Assembly: GCA_030917745.1 (NCBI GenBank)
Contig: JAUPUC010000009.1
Span: forward strand, 1-5,393
Direction of reading: 5' to 3'
DNA length: 5,393 nucleotides
Source of the DNA: Patescibacteria group bacterium
Lineage (GTDB): Bacteria; Patescibacteriota; Minisyncoccia; Moranbacterales; UBA1568
The notes beneath the pieces are model-generated. The model saw only the letters and a list, made by a program, of their open reading frames with translations, searched no databases and had not been told where the DNA came from. This document shows positions 4,714 to 5,393 of this stretch, in pieces. How positions within the stretch are numbered: position 1 is the first letter of the stretch; each line of letters opens with the position of its first letter. A program made the translations under genes and the position numbers.

Positions 4714-5393
4714 TTATTTTTTCTTCCGTCGTTTATCGTGGAACGCCCGATGGATTTCTTTGAGATGTTCGTTAGTTACGTGAGTGTATATTTGGGTGGT
4801 GGTGATAGAGGCGTGCCCGAGCATGGCTTGGACGCTCCGGATATCCGCTCCATTAGCAAGGAGATCAGTAGCAAAGGTATGTCTCAGTGTATGCGGGTGA
4901 ACGTCTTTTGTGATACCGGCTTTGGTGGCATAGTATTTGACAATACGTTCAATACTTCGAGGTGTCAGGCGTAAACTTTCGCGTTCGTGGTCGGAAGGAT
5001 GTAAGGAATTTTTGGGCGATAGCGCGACAAAGAGCGCTGGGTCAGTATCAGACCGTTTGTTGAGATAGCGTTCGAGTGCGCCTTTGGCAGAAGAGGAAAT
5101 AAAGACGATGCGGAGCTTTTCTCCTTTGCCACGGACAGAGAATTCTTCTTTTTCCAGGTTGATATGTTGACGATCAAGATCTGTGAGTTCAGAGACGCGG
5201 AGTCCGGCAGAAAAGAGGAGCTCAAGTATGGCTCGGTCACGTAATGAACGAAGTGTGGAACCAGCCGTCGCGAGAATCAGTCGTTCTACTTCATCTGGTT
5301 CAAGAAAGTCTACCTGGCGCATCGGAGTGCGTCCGATCTCTATTTTTTCCGGAGACAGTGTTGTGATGTCTTGTTTTGCGAGAAATTTGAGAA
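4714..5393 (-). CDS. XerC/XerD-type tyrosine recombinase, 5' end outside the window
   Basis: This site-specific recombinase cuts and rejoins DNA through a 3'-phosphotyrosine. The frame is open to the right edge: upstream of the ATG at 5322 it continues as LKFLAKQDITTLSPEKIEIG-RTP, the end of the N-terminal core-binding domain. The ATG is therefore internal, and roughly 75-90 N-terminal residues are probably missing from view. All catalytic residues are present, with codons at: Arg in GLRVSEL (5197-5199), Lys in RGKGEK (5125-5127), His and Arg in HTLRH (4891-4893 and 4882-4884), His in LGHASITTTQ (4813-4815) and Tyr in IYTHV (4786-4788). The C-terminus is short and Lys/Arg-rich and ends at TAA. 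The short, integrase-arm-free form suits a housekeeping Xer enzyme acting at dif for chromosome dimer resolution. An integrase role cannot be excluded, since no att sites or phage genes are seen. It is convergent with the DsbA-like gene. Confidence 0.92.
   Translation of the reverse strand, partial: LKFLAKQDITTLSPEKIEIGRTPMRQVDFLEPDEVERLILATAGSTLRSLRDRAILELLFSAGLRVSELTDLDRQHINLEKEEFSVRGKGEKLRIVFISSSAKGALERYLNKRSDTDPALFVALSPKNSLHPSDHERESLRLTPRSIERIVKYYATKAGITKDVHPHTLRHTFATDLLANGADIRSVQAMLGHASITTTQIYTHVTNEHLKEIHRAFHDKRRKKK

Noticed and set aside
4738..4974. 78-codon + strand open frame opposite the recombinase
   Set aside because: It overlaps the catalytic core of the recombinase on the other strand and shows no domain or start signals.
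4714..5322. Treating ATG 5322 as the recombinase start
   Set aside because: The frame stays open to the window edge, and the upstream residues fit the end of the core-binding domain, so the gene is partial rather than a truncated catalytic-domain protein.

Overview
The window carries six protein-coding genes: five on the + strand (one cut off at the left edge) and one on the - strand (cut off at the right edge). No rRNA, tRNA, CRISPR array or insertion sequence is visible. The compact layout, short gaps, factorised intrinsic terminators and the protein types fit a bacterium. The BipA, membrane-anchored DsbA-like and Xer sequences look most like Patescibacteria (Candidate Phyla Radiation) versions. 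That assignment is inference from general family knowledge, not a search. The standard genetic code fits: no reading frame needs UGA read as an amino acid.

Layout. Positions 1-279 hold the C-terminal end of an Nramp-type metal transporter. A 111-bp gap with a perfect 10-bp inverted repeat follows. Next are two unknown genes at 391-984 and 1074-1622. I read them as divergent tandem paralogs; each has a strong ribosome binding site, and the second has its own near-consensus promoter and terminator. After that terminator, a second near-consensus promoter (1697-1725) drives bipA/typA (1798-3594), with a hairpin plus U-tract at the very start of the leader. A 12-bp-stem terminator ends bipA. A -10 element then leads to a membrane-anchored thioredoxin-fold (DsbA/BdbD-like) protein at 3706-4548. 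A bidirectional terminator separates it from a convergent tyrosine recombinase of the XerC/XerD type (stop at 4714, start beyond 5393).

How the parts work together. Most genes appear to be separate transcription units: promoter-gene-terminator blocks are visible for the second unknown gene, bipA and probably the DsbA-like gene. The recognisable genes are housekeeping functions (metal uptake, ribosome-associated GTPase, extracytoplasmic disulfide chemistry, chromosome dimer resolution or integration) with no shared pathway. The least explained part is the unknown paralog pair with its inverted repeats and dedicated promoter. The bipA leader is the most interesting regulatory stretch.
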